From NCBI GenBank assembly GCA_028874365.1, contig JAPPJZ010000031.1, positions 9,596 to 44,082 on the forward strand: a stretch of DNA of 34,487 nucleotides. Reading direction: 5' to 3'. A program made the translations under genes and the position numbers. Shown piece after piece: positions 24,811 through 34,379 of this stretch (its first letter is position 1; each line of letters opens with the position of its first letter). Origin of the DNA: Chloroflexota bacterium (GTDB taxonomy: Bacteria > Chloroflexota > Dehalococcoidia > Bin125). The notes beneath the pieces are model-generated. The model saw only the letters and a list, made by a program, of their open reading frames with translations, made no database searches and was not told the DNA's origin.

Positions 24811-25419
24811 TTGGACAGCACGCATCAGCGCGACCGCGACGAGCGAGCGGACATGAGCCGACATCCCGGCAATGAGGCGGTTATGTCGGCGTCAGCCGTC
24901 GCCGGCGCTCCGCCGAACTCCATCGAAGGGGCGGTTGTCTTCACCGACATCGTCAGTTTTACCGAGTTCAACGCCGTCGAGGGCGACGAAGCAGCAAACG
25001 AGTTGCTATCCGCCCAGGAAATGATCGTCAACCAGTTCCTGCCCGCGGGCTCGTGGCTGGTCAAGGAACTCGGCGATGGTCTGATGCTCTGGTTCCCCAA
25101 TGCCGACGTGGCGCTCGCCACCTGTCTCCGGCTCATGCAGCGGTTCGAGGAGTACTCGCTTGAGACGCTGCAGCCGTTATGGGTTCGGATGGGCATCCAC
25201 TGGGGTCGTCAGACACGGCGGCGGGCCGATCTGATCGGACACGACGTCAATCTCGCGGCGCGGATCGCCAATGAGGCGGGCGCGACGGAGCTGTTGCTGT
25301 CTGAGGCCACGGTGGCTGCGTTGCACGATGCGTCCGTCGCCGTCTTCGAGGAACTCGGTCCGGTGGTCATGAAGGGCATCCCCGACCCCGTCCGCCTGTT
25401 CCGAGCCGTCGCTCGCTAG
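24811..25419 (+). CDS. Class III nucleotidyl cyclase domain protein
   Basis: A 202-aa protein that is almost entirely one class III cyclase catalytic domain. In TTG-start numbering the metal-binding Asp46 is in VFTDIVSF and Asp89 in ELGDGL, Lys85 and Asp140 stand at the purine-specifying positions, and Asn147 and Arg151 in GHDVNLAARI are the transition-state residues. The full catalytic set therefore looks intact and adenylate cyclase activity is plausible, though not certain. No membrane, HAMP or sensor domain is attached. The true start may be the ATG at 24853 or 24883. Confidence 0.85.
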   Translation: MDSTHQRDRDERADMSRHPGNEAVMSASAVAGAPPNSIEGAVVFTDIVSFTEFNAVEGDEAANELLSAQEMIVNQFLPAGSWLVKELGDGLMLWFPNADVALATCLRLMQRFEEYSLETLQPLWVRMGIHWGRQTRRRADLIGHDVNLAARIANEAGATELLLSEATVAALHDASVAVFEELGPVVMKGIPDPVRLFRAVAR

Positions 25420-25461
25420 TTTCGAGGGCAGGTCAATGCCCAAACGCCTTACCCTGCTCGC

Positions 25462-26808
25462 GTGAGTTCTCTACCCAGCCTCAATGGGATTGACGAGCGG
25501 CCGCGCTGGCGGCGCAATGTGCGTCTCTATCCGTTGTTCTACTTCTTCCACAACCTGCAGTTCTTTCTGCCGATCTGGATCGTGTTTGCGCTCGACGACG
25601 TGGGCCTGAGCTTTGCCCAGCTCACGGCGATTGGCCCCGCGTTCTACGTGATCACGTCCTTCGGGCAGGCGCCGGCCGGAGCGATCGCCGACCGCTTCGG
25701 CCGCGTCCGCGTAATGCGCGCCTCGATAGCCATCTACATCGTCTTCCTGATCTGGTTCGCCTTCTCGGCCTCGTTCTGGCAGGCGGCGGTGGCCTGGGGG
25801 CTCTGGGGGCTGTCGATGGTCATGCTGACCGGGACCGACAGCGCCTTCCTGCACGACTCGCTCCAGGCGCTGGGCCGTTCGCGCGACTTCGAGCGCCAGG
25901 CCGGACGCGCCTTCGCGGTCCGCTCGTTCGCGATGGTGGCGGCGACGTTCATCGGCGGCGTCCTGGCCGGCATCGTCGGGATGCAGGCGACCGTGCTTGT
26001 CTGCTGCATCGGCAGCGGACTGGCCCTGCTGATTGCGTTCGGCTTCCGCGAGCCGCCCAGCCGCGAGCATGGCAGCGCGTACGGCAGCGGGGGACAGGCG
26101 CTCTCCTACATGAGCCTGATGAAGGAGACGCTGCGGTTGGCCGGCAAAACGCCGACGATCCGCTACTCACTGATCTTCAGCGCCATTCTCGTCGCCGCGC
26201 TGGTACCAGAGTTCTATCTGATTCAGCCGTTCCTCCGGGAGCAGGGGCTCGACGTTGGTTGGCTCTTCACCGCGCTGCAAGCCCCGCCCCACATCGCGAC
26301 CGTCCTGGCCGCTGCGCTCGCCTTCTGGCTCGCCGTGCGCCTGGGCATTGTGCGCACGCTGGCCTCGATGCCCTTCTGGGTGGTCGGCGTCTATGTCGGC
26401 ATCGCGCTCTGGAACGAACTCGGGGCGATCGCACTATTCGCTGTCCTGGGCTTCGCGCGCGGCGCCCAGATGCCATTGATGGAGGGCTACCTCAACCGCC
26501 GCATCCCCTCCCACCTCCGAGCCACGGCGCTCTCGCTGAATCACATGGGCTGGGCGCTGATCATGTTGCCCTTCCTGCCGATCTTCGGACAGTTCGTCGA
26601 GGCCAACACGATGCCAACCATTTTCTTCGGACTTGCCGCGTTCTTCGGGCCGCTGCTGCTGATCGTCATGATCCTCTGGGTCCGAGCCGACCGTCAGGAG
26701 CGAGGACGATTGCGATTGCCGCAGGCGATTCCAGCCCTGCTGCGGGAGGTCCTCTGGAAACCGCAACAGCGTCCCACATCCGCAACGCGGCCGGTTGACT
26801 TCGACTAG
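25462..26808 (+). CDS. MFS transporter
   Basis: A 448-aa major facilitator protein with about 12 hydrophobic segments. The motif-A-like loop GAIADRFGRVRVM at residues 73-85 follows helix 2, and PLMEGYLNRRIPSHLRATALS before a late helix resembles the second-half counterpart. It starts at GTG 25462. It is probably a secondary exporter or importer of a small molecule; the substrate is not identifiable. The downstream SDR gene starts 19 bases later, so the two are likely co-transcribed. Confidence 0.9.
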   Translation: MSSLPSLNGIDERPRWRRNVRLYPLFYFFHNLQFFLPIWIVFALDDVGLSFAQLTAIGPAFYVITSFGQAPAGAIADRFGRVRVMRASIAIYIVFLIWFAFSASFWQAAVAWGLWGLSMVMLTGTDSAFLHDSLQALGRSRDFERQAGRAFAVRSFAMVAATFIGGVLAGIVGMQATVLVCCIGSGLALLIAFGFREPPSREHGSAYGSGGQALSYMSLMKETLRLAGKTPTIRYSLIFSAILVAALVPEFYLIQPFLREQGLDVGWLFTALQAPPHIATVLAAALAFWLAVRLGIVRTLASMPFWVVGVYVGIALWNELGAIALFAVLGFARGAQMPLMEGYLNRRIPSHLRATALSLNHMGWALIMLPFLPIFGQFVEANTMPTIFFGLAAFFGPLLLIVMILWVRADRQERGRLRLPQAIPALLREVLWKPQQRPTSATRPVDFD

Positions 26809-26827
26809 CAGGCGAAAGGGCCGCCCC

Positions 26828-27607
26828 ATGCCCGACCGACTCGCCGGCAAGTCAGCCATCATCACCGGCGCCGGATCGCGCGCCGATGGCATCGGCAACG
26901 GACGCGCGACCGCCATTCTCTTCGCTCGCGAGGGCGCCGACCTGCTGCTCGTTGACCGCGACGAAGCAGCCGTCCGGGCAACGCTCGACATGATCCGGGC
27001 CGAAGGCAACGACGCCGCGATCGCCGTGGCCGACGTCACCTCAACCGAAGACTGCGCGCGAATCGTCGCCGATGCGGTCAGCCGCTACGGCAAGCTTGAT
27101 GTGCTGCACAACAATGTCGGCATCGGCGGTCGGGGCACGGTCGAGCAAGTCTCGGAGGTCGAGTGGGAGCACGTCCAGCGGGTCAACGTGACCTCGATGA
27201 TGTTGACCTGCAAGCACGCCGTCCCGGCGCTGCGCGAGAACGGCGGAGGCGCGATCACCAACGTGTCGTCGATCGCCGCATTGCGGCCTCGCGGGCTCAC
27301 GGCCTACAGCGTGAGCAAGGCAGCGGTGGCGACGCTGACGCAGGCGCTGGCCGTCGACCATGGGCGTGATCGGATCCGCGCCAACTGCATCATGCCCGGT
27401 CCGGTCTACACGCCGATGGTCTACGCGGCGGGCATGTCGGACGAACTGCGCGAGCGCCGCAAGAACGCAAGCTTGCTCAAGCAGGAGGGCGAGCCATGGG
27501 ATATCGGCTGGGCCGCCGTGTTCCTCGCCAGCGACGAAGCCAAGTACGTCACCGGCGTCATCCTTCCGGTTGACGGTGGCGTCACGGTGCGCGGTCCAGA
27601 CCGTTAG
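26828..27607 (+). CDS. Short-chain dehydrogenase/reductase
   Basis: A 259-aa classical SDR. The cofactor loop is TGAGSRADGIG (residues 13-23), NNVG is at 95-98, the catalytic tetrad is Asn120, Ser147/148, Tyr160 and Lys164 (TAYSVSK), and PGPVYTPM follows. Asp43 after the second strand favours NAD over NADP. The ATG at 26828 gives the usual N-terminus; an upstream TTG inside the MFS gene is less likely. The substrate is unknown. It abuts the convergent beta-propeller gene end to end. Confidence 0.93.
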   Translation: MPDRLAGKSAIITGAGSRADGIGNGRATAILFAREGADLLLVDRDEAAVRATLDMIRAEGNDAAIAVADVTSTEDCARIVADAVSRYGKLDVLHNNVGIGGRGTVEQVSEVEWEHVQRVNVTSMMLTCKHAVPALRENGGGAITNVSSIAALRPRGLTAYSVSKAAVATLTQALAVDHGRDRIRANCIMPGPVYTPMVYAAGMSDELRERRKNASLLKQEGEPWDIGWAAVFLASDEAKYVTGVILPVDGGVTVRGPDR

Positions 27608-29269
27608 CTATTCCTCAGCCGATTCCTGCTCCACGGCCTCTGTTTTGGTGGGAAGCTCATACACCGCGGCGTCGCCTGCGTCCTCGCCCGCCTCGGTGTC
27701 GGCCAACCAGGCGCCGACCACGGCGGTGGTGCCGTAGATTTCTGCGACCCAGCCGAACTCCGCTCGCTCGCCGGCCTCGATGGCATCAACCGGGCCGAGC
27801 ACGCCGACTTCCAGCCACTGGTCGTCGATCAACTCAAACACGTACGCAGCGCCGCTGCGGTAGGTACCGGACTCCGGGTGCGCCCGGTGGGGCGCACCGA
27901 TCACCATGCGATCGTCCCTGATGTCGACGGAGTAGCCGAACCAGTCGCCGGGCTGCATGTCGGACGCCTCGAGCTTGGCGTGGAAGTTCCAGAGGTTGTC
28001 GAGCTTCCAAACATAGGTCGCGCCGGCGCTCCAGTACGGATCGTCATGGTCGTACGCGCCGGAGGCCAACCACGGCATCCGCAGCGACACCTGCGAACCG
28101 AGGGAGTCACCGGCGATCGCATCCGATGCGACCAGCCTGCCGGCGAAGTTCCACTCGTCGTCGTAGAAGTGCCAGACGTACACGGCGCCCGCGTCCTCGG
28201 CGATCGTGTCGTCGCCCGGCGCGCCGACGACGAGCACGCCGTCCTGGAGCGCGATGTCGCGGCCGAACATCATTCGCTCGCTCGGTTCGCTCGGCTGGAA
28301 GTACGCCTCGGCCCGCCAGAGTCCCTTGTGTTGCTTGAACGTGGTGACCGAACCGGTTTGCTCGCCGAAGAGCGGATCCTCCCACGCCGACACGGCAATC
28401 CGATCGCCCGAGATCGCCACGCTCCAACCGAATGATGCGCCCGCCGTCGGGACTCGGGGGAGCAGGGTGCCGGTCCGCACCCATTCGCCGTTGAGCTTCT
28501 CGTAGACGTACGCCACACCCGAGTCGTCGATTCGGCTGCCGTCCTCGCGCAAGCCGTCTTCGTAGGGAGCGCCGATCACGAGACGGCCATTGTCCATCGC
28601 CAGCCAACGCCCGAACCAGCCCAGCGGATCCGGAAACTCCGGTAGGAGATAGGCGGTCTCGACCCATTCGCCCTCGATGCGCTCGAAGATGAACACGGCG
28701 CCGGTGTCCTCGCCCATCGCATCGTGATAGGGAGCCCCGACGGCGATGATGTCACCCTCGATAGCCGCCGACCAACCGTATTCGTCACGCTCGGCAGACA
28801 CGCTGGGCGTCAGCGATACGCCGTCTACCAGCCACTTGCGCACCGGCGCGACCGGGCGGTCCGGGCCGTTGTCCTGCGATTCCTGTTCAGCTTCTCCATA
28901 TGCGTCGGACGATCCGTAGCCCTGCGTCTGCTGCTGCGGTTGCGCTTGATCGCGATCCATCGCTTGCGCGGCCGACGGCTGCGAGTCCTGTTCCGCTTGC
29001 TGCTGGCTGGACACCTCAGCAGTCTGCGACTGGTCCGATGTCTCGTCCGGTTCGGGCTGCGCAAGGGTCGTCTGGCTCGCCTGCTGCTGTTGCCCGGCCG
29101 CGTCCTCTTCCTGGGATTGTGAAGCGAGTGTTTTGGACTGATCGTCGGTATCGGTACAGGCGGCGAGTGTGAAGAGCGAGAGCGCGGCCAACGACCATAC
29201 GACCATCGACACAGTCATCAACGTCCCGCTCAACACCCGCTGAGGGGACAGCGTCAGACCAAGCAACAT
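27608..29269 (-). CDS. Lipoprotein with seven FG-GAP-like repeats
   Basis: A 553-aa predicted lipoprotein. A hydrophobic signal ends in LAAC, the lipobox, with lipidated Cys38. A Gln/Ser/Asp-rich linker of about 100 residues follows, then seven repeats of roughly 50 residues, each with a core such as DIIAVGAPY, RLVIGAPYED, VLVVGAPGDD or RMVIGAPHR and a following G(A/S)xYVxE/W strand. The number seven suggests a closed beta-propeller, as in integrin-type FG-GAP proteins. It is likely displayed outside the membrane for adhesion or ligand binding. The start is uncertain: ATG 29269 or an internal ATG at about 29218. The longest open frame begins at 29353. Confidence 0.85.
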   Translation of the reverse strand: MLLGLTLSPQRVLSGTLMTVSMVVWSLAALSLFTLAACTDTDDQSKTLASQSQEEDAAGQQQQASQTTLAQPEPDETSDQSQTAEVSSQQQAEQDSQPSAAQAMDRDQAQPQQQTQGYGSSDAYGEAEQESQDNGPDRPVAPVRKWLVDGVSLTPSVSAERDEYGWSAAIEGDIIAVGAPYHDAMGEDTGAVFIFERIEGEWVETAYLLPEFPDPLGWFGRWLAMDNGRLVIGAPYEDGLREDGSRIDDSGVAYVYEKLNGEWVRTGTLLPRVPTAGASFGWSVAISGDRIAVSAWEDPLFGEQTGSVTTFKQHKGLWRAEAYFQPSEPSERMMFGRDIALQDGVLVVGAPGDDTIAEDAGAVYVWHFYDDEWNFAGRLVASDAIAGDSLGSQVSLRMPWLASGAYDHDDPYWSAGATYVWKLDNLWNFHAKLEASDMQPGDWFGYSVDIRDDRMVIGAPHRAHPESGTYRSGAAYVFELIDDQWLEVGVLGPVDAIEAGERAEFGWVAEIYGTTAVVGAWLADTEAGEDAGDAAVYELPTKTEAVEQESAEE

Positions 29270-29395
29270 ATGAATGAACCTGCCGTTCAGGGATCTGGTC
29301 GCCCCGCCGCGTTCATATCTGAACCACACAGTGGTCCGGACAGGGCGGCGCACCCCGCACTACCCGTCAGCCTATCCGCGATCCGGATTGCAGGG

Positions 29396-30193
29396 TTAAC
29401 GCCGATAGACAGGTTGGCGCTTTTCGCGGAAGGCCGCCTGCGCTTCGGCGGCGTCCGGACCGGACATCGTCGCTTCCTCCATCGAAAGCGAGAGCGGCAG
29501 CACGAGGTTGGAGACGTGCTTGATCCACTTGTTGATCGGCACCTTGGAAGCGGAGATTGCTCCGAGCGGACCATTTGAGAGTCGTTCCGCCAGCGCAATA
29601 GCGGTAGACAGCAACTCATCGTCCTCGACCACATCCTGCACCAGACCTAACTCCTTGGCCTGCTCAGCGCGGATGTGTTCACCGGTCATCAGGAAGTACT
29701 TGGCGCGCGCCGGTCCGACCAGCATCGGCCAGATCACGCCGCCGCCGTCGCCGGCGCCGATGCCCATGTTGACATGCGTGTCGCCGAGCACGCCCGACCG
29801 CCCGATGTAGACCACGTCGGCCATCAGCGCGACGGTCGCGCCCAATCCGAGCGCGTAGCCGTTGACCGCGCAGACCACGGGTTTCTCGCAGTCGAGCCAG
29901 TTGTCGACGATCAGCCGCGCCTCGTTCATACGGTTGAGGTAGCGGCCGCCCATCGGCTCGTCGCGGTCGGCGGAGAAGTCGCCGCCGGCGCAGAAGGCCC
30001 GTCCCGCGCCGGTCAGAACGAGCACCCGGACGTCGTGATCGCGGTTGGCGTCCACGGGCAACGATGCCAGTTCACGATGCATCGCCGAGTTGACGGCGTT
30101 CAGCTTCTCAGGCCGGTTCAGCGTGGCGATGGTGACGCCGTCGGATCGCTTGTCGATGTCGATGGTCGTGTAGTCGTCGGCATTGAGGGTCAT
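29396..30193 (-). CDS. Enoyl-CoA hydratase/isomerase family protein, copy 2
   Basis: A 265-aa crotonase-fold protein. Oxyanion-hole strands lie in GRAFCAGGDFS and AVNGYALGLGATVAL, and the active-site loop reads VNMGIGAGDGGG. The Asp in that loop replaces the usual Glu, as in several crotonase members that are not hydratases. The C-terminal EKRQPVYRR is like that of copy 1. The start is the ATG at 30193 with GGAG six bases ahead; a TTG four codons upstream is in frame. It lies 18 bases after the haloacid dehalogenase-like gene on the same strand. Confidence 0.9.
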   Translation of the reverse strand: MTLNADDYTTIDIDKRSDGVTIATLNRPEKLNAVNSAMHRELASLPVDANRDHDVRVLVLTGAGRAFCAGGDFSADRDEPMGGRYLNRMNEARLIVDNWLDCEKPVVCAVNGYALGLGATVALMADVVYIGRSGVLGDTHVNMGIGAGDGGGVIWPMLVGPARAKYFLMTGEHIRAEQAKELGLVQDVVEDDELLSTAIALAERLSNGPLGAISASKVPINKWIKHVSNLVLPLSLSMEEATMSGPDAAEAQAAFREKRQPVYRR

Positions 30194-30211
30194 CTGTGTC
30201 TCCAACTCAAC

Positions 30212-30928
30212 TCAGCAATCGAGCTGTGCGGCCATGTCGTGGAAGTCGGTAGCGACGATGTCGAACGACGGGTCGGGGGTGAGATCGACGGGGAAGTTGG
30301 GGCCGGCTTCATCGGGTCGGGGCACGAAGGCGGTTCTCATGCCGGTCTGGGCAGCCGCGAGCAGGTCACCCTGGTGGGCGGCGACCATCATCACCTCGTG
30401 TGATTCGCAGCCCAGCAGCTCCGCGGCCCGCTGGTAGCACTGCGGCTCCGGCTTGAACGCGCCGGTGATCTGGGCGGAGAGGACGCAGTCCCAAGGCAGT
30501 CCACCGAACTTCGCCATGTTGACCAGCAAGTCGACGTTGCCGTTGGACAGCGTCGAGACGACGAACCGCGAACGCAGCCGCTGCAGGCCACCGGGCGAAT
30601 CGATCCACGGATGCAGACGATGCCACGCCCGATTCAACTCCTCCACCTCGGCGCCCTCGGCCTCGATGCCCAGTTCTTCCAGCAGGATCTTCAACATGCG
30701 CAAGTGCAGTTGGTCGGCCGTCTGAAAGGGGAGCTCCCCGTCGCGGACGAGGCGCATTCCACCGGCGTAGCCCTCGCGTCGCCAACGGTCTGTGAACATC
30801 CCGGCGTCGGCCTCCACGCCGTGACGCTTGAGAAAGGCGGCCACCTCGGCCGAGACCGATGTGCGCCAGTCGACCACGGTGCCGAAGACGTCGAAGGTCA
30901 GGGCTTTGACAGCGCTGAGGTCGGTCAT
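30212..30928 (-). CDS. Haloacid dehalogenase type II-like hydrolase
   Basis: A 238-aa HAD protein of the type II (L-2-haloacid dehalogenase) group. The nucleophile Asp13 is in TFDVFGTVVDW with Val instead of a second Asp at +2, motif II is STLSNGN, motif III Lys in FKPEPQCY. The VAAHQGDL segment stands where classical dehalogenases have SSNxWD, a form common in bacterial homologues whose substrates are not established. True dehalogenation is plausible but unproven. Its Shine-Dalgarno GAGGGG lies inside the repeat at 30935-30968. Confidence 0.88.
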   Translation of the reverse strand: MTDLSAVKALTFDVFGTVVDWRTSVSAEVAAFLKRHGVEADAGMFTDRWRREGYAGGMRLVRDGELPFQTADQLHLRMLKILLEELGIEAEGAEVEELNRAWHRLHPWIDSPGGLQRLRSRFVVSTLSNGNVDLLVNMAKFGGLPWDCVLSAQITGAFKPEPQCYQRAAELLGCESHEVMMVAAHQGDLLAAAQTGMRTAFVPRPDEAGPNFPVDLTPDPSFDIVATDFHDMAAQLDC

Positions 30929-30934
30929 GGGAGC

Positions 30935-30968
30935 CCCTCACCCTAACCCTCTCCCACCGGGAGAGGGA
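30935..30968 (-). repeat. Palindromic intergenic repeat unit
   Basis: A 9-bp perfect stem CCCTCTCCC (30948-30956) / GGGAGAGGG (30960-30968) with a 3-base loop, next to CCCCTCACCCTAA on the plus strand. It fills the gap between the ABC ATPase gene and the HAD gene. It resembles a widespread dispersed intergenic element with the same CCCTCACCCTAACCCTCTCCC-type core. On the minus strand it ends in GAGGGG and supplies the ribosome-binding site of the HAD gene. No U-tract follows, so it is not a typical terminator. Confidence 0.75.
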
Positions 30969-30969
30969 A

Positions 30970-31821
30970 TCAGAGGATCTGGCTGAGGAACAGCTTGGTT
31001 CGTTCCTCGCGCGGGTTGGTGAAGAAGTGCTCGGGCGTGCCCTGCTCGACCAGCGCGCCTTCGTCGAAGAAGACGAGCCGGTCGGCGACCTCGCGGGCGA
31101 AGCCCATCTCGTGGGTCACCACGATCATCGTCATGCCCGACTCGGCCAACTCCTGCATCACGTCCAACACTTCCTTGATCATCTCTGGGTCGAGCGCCGA
31201 GGTCGGCTCGTCGAAGAGCATGATCTTCGGCTGCATCGCCAGCGCTCGCGCGATCGCGACGCGTTGCTGCTGTCCACCGGAGAGCTGCGAGGGGAACTTG
31301 TCGGCCTGCTCGGGAATGCCGACGCGCTCGAGCAACTGCATGGCCAGCGCCTCGGCCTCCAGCTTCGGCATATGCCGCACTTTCTGCGGGCCCAGCGTGA
31401 TGTTGCTCAGCACCGAGAGGTGGGGGAAGAGGTTGAACTGCTGGAACACCATCCCGACTTCGGAGCGAATCGCGGCCATCGCGCGGACGTCCTCGTTCAT
31501 CTCGATACCGTCGATCACGATGCGTCCCGCGTCGTGCTCCTCCAATCGGTTGAGACAGCGAATGTAGGTCGACTTACCAGAACCTGACGGACCGAGGATC
31601 ACCACAATCTCGTGTTCCTTAATCCGCAACGAAACGTCGTCCAGCGCCTGAAAATCACCAAACCATTTGTCGACGTGCTCGGTGACGATGATGTCCTTGG
31701 AGCCCGCCAGCCGAGGCGAGTACACCTCGCCCTCGCCGTTGGCCGCCGGTTGGGCGACTGCAGCCTCCTTCGGTCCCGCGGACTCGGCGATGATGTCGAC
31801 CGGGGTTAGTTCGTCTGTCAT
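30970..31821 (-). CDS. aapP: Polar amino-acid ABC transporter ATP-binding protein
   Basis: A 283-aa ABC ATPase of the GlnQ/AapP group. Walker [10 protein letters not shown] is at 77-85, the Q-loop QQFNLFPH near 127, signature LSGGQQQR at 180-187, and Walker [14 protein letters not shown] at 200-212. The N-terminus has about 40 extra residues rich in Ala, Glu and Pro before the ABC domain, which is unusual. It starts with AGGAG six bases ahead. It follows the two permease genes and completes the AapQMP set, powering uptake of polar amino acids; the exact substrate is unknown. Confidence 0.94.
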   Translation of the reverse strand: MTDELTPVDIIAESAGPKEAAVAQPAANGEGEVYSPRLAGSKDIIVTEHVDKWFGDFQALDDVSLRIKEHEIVVILGPSGSGKSTYIRCLNRLEEHDAGRIVIDGIEMNEDVRAMAAIRSEVGMVFQQFNLFPHLSVLSNITLGPQKVRHMPKLEAEALAMQLLERVGIPEQADKFPSQLSGGQQQRVAIARALAMQPKIMLFDEPTSALDPEMIKEVLDVMQELAESGMTMIVVTHEMGFAREVADRLVFFDEGALVEQGTPEHFFTNPREERTKLFLSQIL

Positions 31822-31852
31822 CAGAAGCTCCTCTGCCGCCTCAGGATTGAGG

Positions 31853-33124
31853 CTAGCGTTCGCCGATTCCCTGCGCGCGCTCGAGCCGCTGCGAGACCCT
31901 CGACATCATGAACGCAACGACCCAGAACACGACCGCAACGAACACATAGGCCTCGATCCGGTCGGGGATGAACTCCGATTGCGCAATCGCCGAGTCGGCG
32001 TTTCCCTTCAGCTCCCGCAACGTCAGGATGATCGTGACGAGAGTCGTGTCCTTCCAGATCGCGATCGCCTGGCCGACAATCGGCGGAATGGAAATCCTCA
32101 GCGCCTGGGGCAGGATGATCAGCTGCATCGATTGCAGTTTGGTCAGGCCGACCGCCTGGGCCGCTTCGTACTGACCACTGGGCAACGCCTGCAGGCCGCC
32201 CCGGATGTACTCGGCCATGTAGGCGCCCGTAAACACAGCGAGCACGACCATCGTGTTGATGATCAGGTTGTCGCCGATGACATCGGTCAGGATGAACAGC
32301 GCAACGAACAGCCAACCCAAGAGCGGCGCGCCGCGCACGATCTCGATGTAAGCGGTGCAGGTCCACTTGATCGTGCGCATCGTTGAGGCGCGGCCAAGCG
32401 CGAGCGGGATCGCCACCACCAGTCCGCCAACGATGCCGACGGGAGCAAGAATCAGGTTCAGGACGAAGCCGTCGAACTGTCGCGTGGTCGCACCGCCGTT
32501 GGCCATCAGGACGATCAGCACAATCGGAAGCGACAGCGCCAGCAATCCGCCGACAATGCGCTGTTGCCAGGCGCGGCGTGTCGACGTCTCGCGTGGCATC
32601 CAGATGGTCAGGTAGTAGCCGACGTACAGCAGGCCGATCGCCACCAGGAACCAGATTGATGACCAGATCGACGCGCCGCCGTGAGCCATCAGGAAGATGA
32701 CGAACGCGCCGGTCAGGACGACGAACAGCGTGTCTCGCCGGCCCAGGCTCGACCACGTCCCATAGGCGAGGCCGATCAGGAACATGACCACGGCGATGCT
32801 CGTCCACAGCCGCCAGGCTTCCTCGCGCGGGAAGGATCCGGCGAACAACAGCCAACGATTGGCGGTGATCACATTCCAGTTCGCGTCGAAGAACACGAAC
32901 CAGATAACGCCGGCAAGCATGATGCCCATGACTCCGGCGGAGAGGAGAGTGAGCAGAGTCCCCCCCGGTGAGGGGAAGAGGTTGCGGCGTATCCACTCAC
33001 GGGCGCGCACGGACCAGGGCCGGCGCGCGCGTTGACGGTGCGGTGGCAGGACGATCCGACGCTGACCAGGAGGCGGAGGGAGCGGCGCTTGCTCTGGGCG
33101 GGGAATGGGCGGTAGTTCAGACAT
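31853..33124 (-). CDS. aapM: Amino-acid ABC transporter permease (AapM-like)
   Basis: A 423-aa membrane permease. A Pro-rich basic cytoplasmic N-terminus is followed by extra helices and then the conserved C-terminal permease domain with the EAA-type loop [17 protein letters not shown] and the family's EIVRGAPLL and [10 protein letters not shown]. The long N-terminal region with additional helices distinguishes Aap-type permeases from the shorter Gln/His types. It begins 9 bases after the previous permease, with a GAGGGGG Shine-Dalgarno overlapping that gene's stop. Confidence 0.92.
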   Translation of the reverse strand: MSELPPIPRPEQAPLPPPPGQRRIVLPPHRQRARRPWSVRAREWIRRNLFPSPGGTLLTLLSAGVMGIMLAGVIWFVFFDANWNVITANRWLLFAGSFPREEAWRLWTSIAVVMFLIGLAYGTWSSLGRRDTLFVVLTGAFVIFLMAHGGASIWSSIWFLVAIGLLYVGYYLTIWMPRETSTRRAWQQRIVGGLLALSLPIVLIVLMANGGATTRQFDGFVLNLILAPVGIVGGLVVAIPLALGRASTMRTIKWTCTAYIEIVRGAPLLGWLFVALFILTDVIGDNLIINTMVVLAVFTGAYMAEYIRGGLQALPSGQYEAAQAVGLTKLQSMQLIILPQALRISIPPIVGQAIAIWKDTTLVTIILTLRELKGNADSAIAQSEFIPDRIEAYVFVAVVFWVVAFMMSRVSQRLERAQGIGER

Positions 33125-33133
33125 CGATCCCCC

Positions 33134-34357
33134 TCATAACCGATGCGAAGTGACGCGCGCATTGAGCACGTTCATCACGGCCGAGATTGCGAATGAAATC
33201 AGCATGTAGGTGACGATGATGATGAAGAACATCTCCAGCGCGTGACCGGCCTTGTTCTGCACCACCGTGGCCACCCGGAACAGGTCGTCGTAGAGCACCG
33301 CGTAGGCCAGCGATGAGTTCTTGTTCACGTTGAGGTACTGGTTGGTGACCGAGGGAATCATCTGACGCAGCGCCTGCGGCAGGATGATCAGCGAGAGCCG
33401 CTGATAGCCGGAAAGCCCGATCGAATTGGCCGCCTCGGTCTGTCCTCGGGGCAGCGCCTGAATGCTGGCCCGCACGATCTCCGCGATGAACGCCCCCGTG
33501 TATGCCGTCAGGCCGAGCACCAGCGCGGCAAATTCGGGTTTGATGACCATGCCTTCGGCGTACTGCGTGCCCTCGATGATCGGGCGGTCGATCGAGACGA
33601 CGACGCCGAGCAGGAGGAACGAAATCAGCGCTGCGCCCGCGAATATCGAGAAGGCCCAGCGGTTGGCGTAATGCGTCTGACCCGTCTCGCGCTCCAGTTC
33701 TTGCCGCGCGGCCCGGATCCGCATCGCCACAATCCCGGCCAGGATCAGTGCAATCACCCAGACGCCGACAAACCAGTCCGGGACGCCCCAGAGCCCGCCG
33801 GAAGGCACTGGCCAGGGGATCGCGATACCGCGGTTGGAGAGGAAGAAGAAGTCGCCGACGTTGAGCACGTTCTGGATGATGGGCGCGCCGACGAGCAGAA
33901 TCGCGTACCACAACACCACCTGAACGAGCAGCGGCGTGTTGCGGAAGATCTCGACGAAGAGCATTGCCATCTTCGAGACGAGGAAGTTCGACGACAGCCG
34001 AGCGACACCGACCACGACGCCGACAATCGTGGAGAGGAAGATCGCCACGAGCACCGCGCGAAGCGACGCCCAGACGCCGACGAGGTACATCGTCAGACGT
34101 GAGTTGGTGACGCCGTCGACGTCGATCAGCCACTGCGAGCCGACGGCGAAGCCGGCCGGGTCGCTGAGGAATCCGAAGCCGAACTCGCGTAGGTCGAGCG
34201 AGGTGTACACATACCAGGCGACGATCGCCGTCGCGGCGACGTAGATCGCCTGCTGGAGCACATTGCGGAACCCGCGCCGGTAGAACAGCGGCACCTCAGT
34301 CGAGGATCCGGTCGGTCCTCCGGAAGGTGGGGGCGACACGGGCGCTTGTGCGGACAT
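33134..34357 (-). CDS. aapQ: Amino-acid ABC transporter permease (AapQ-like)
   Basis: A 407-aa permease. It has the first-position Aap architecture: a helix after FYRRGFRNVLQQAIYV, a large periplasmic loop, then the conserved permease core with EIFRNTPLLVQ, the EAA-type loop IQALPRGQTEAANSIGL and LPQALRQMIPS. It pairs with the AapM-like protein to form the membrane channel. In Aap operons the binding protein AapJ normally precedes this gene; it would lie right of the window. The Shine-Dalgarno before the ATG is weak. Confidence 0.92.
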   Translation of the reverse strand: MSAQAPVSPPPSGGPTGSSTEVPLFYRRGFRNVLQQAIYVAATAIVAWYVYTSLDLREFGFGFLSDPAGFAVGSQWLIDVDGVTNSRLTMYLVGVWASLRAVLVAIFLSTIVGVVVGVARLSSNFLVSKMAMLFVEIFRNTPLLVQVVLWYAILLVGAPIIQNVLNVGDFFFLSNRGIAIPWPVPSGGLWGVPDWFVGVWVIALILAGIVAMRIRAARQELERETGQTHYANRWAFSIFAGAALISFLLLGVVVSIDRPIIEGTQYAEGMVIKPEFAALVLGLTAYTGAFIAEIVRASIQALPRGQTEAANSIGLSGYQRLSLIILPQALRQMIPSVTNQYLNVNKNSSLAYAVLYDDLFRVATVVQNKAGHALEMFFIIIVTYMLISFAISAVMNVLNARVTSHRL

Positions 34358-34379
34358 ACCGTTCCGTTCGCTTCACGTT

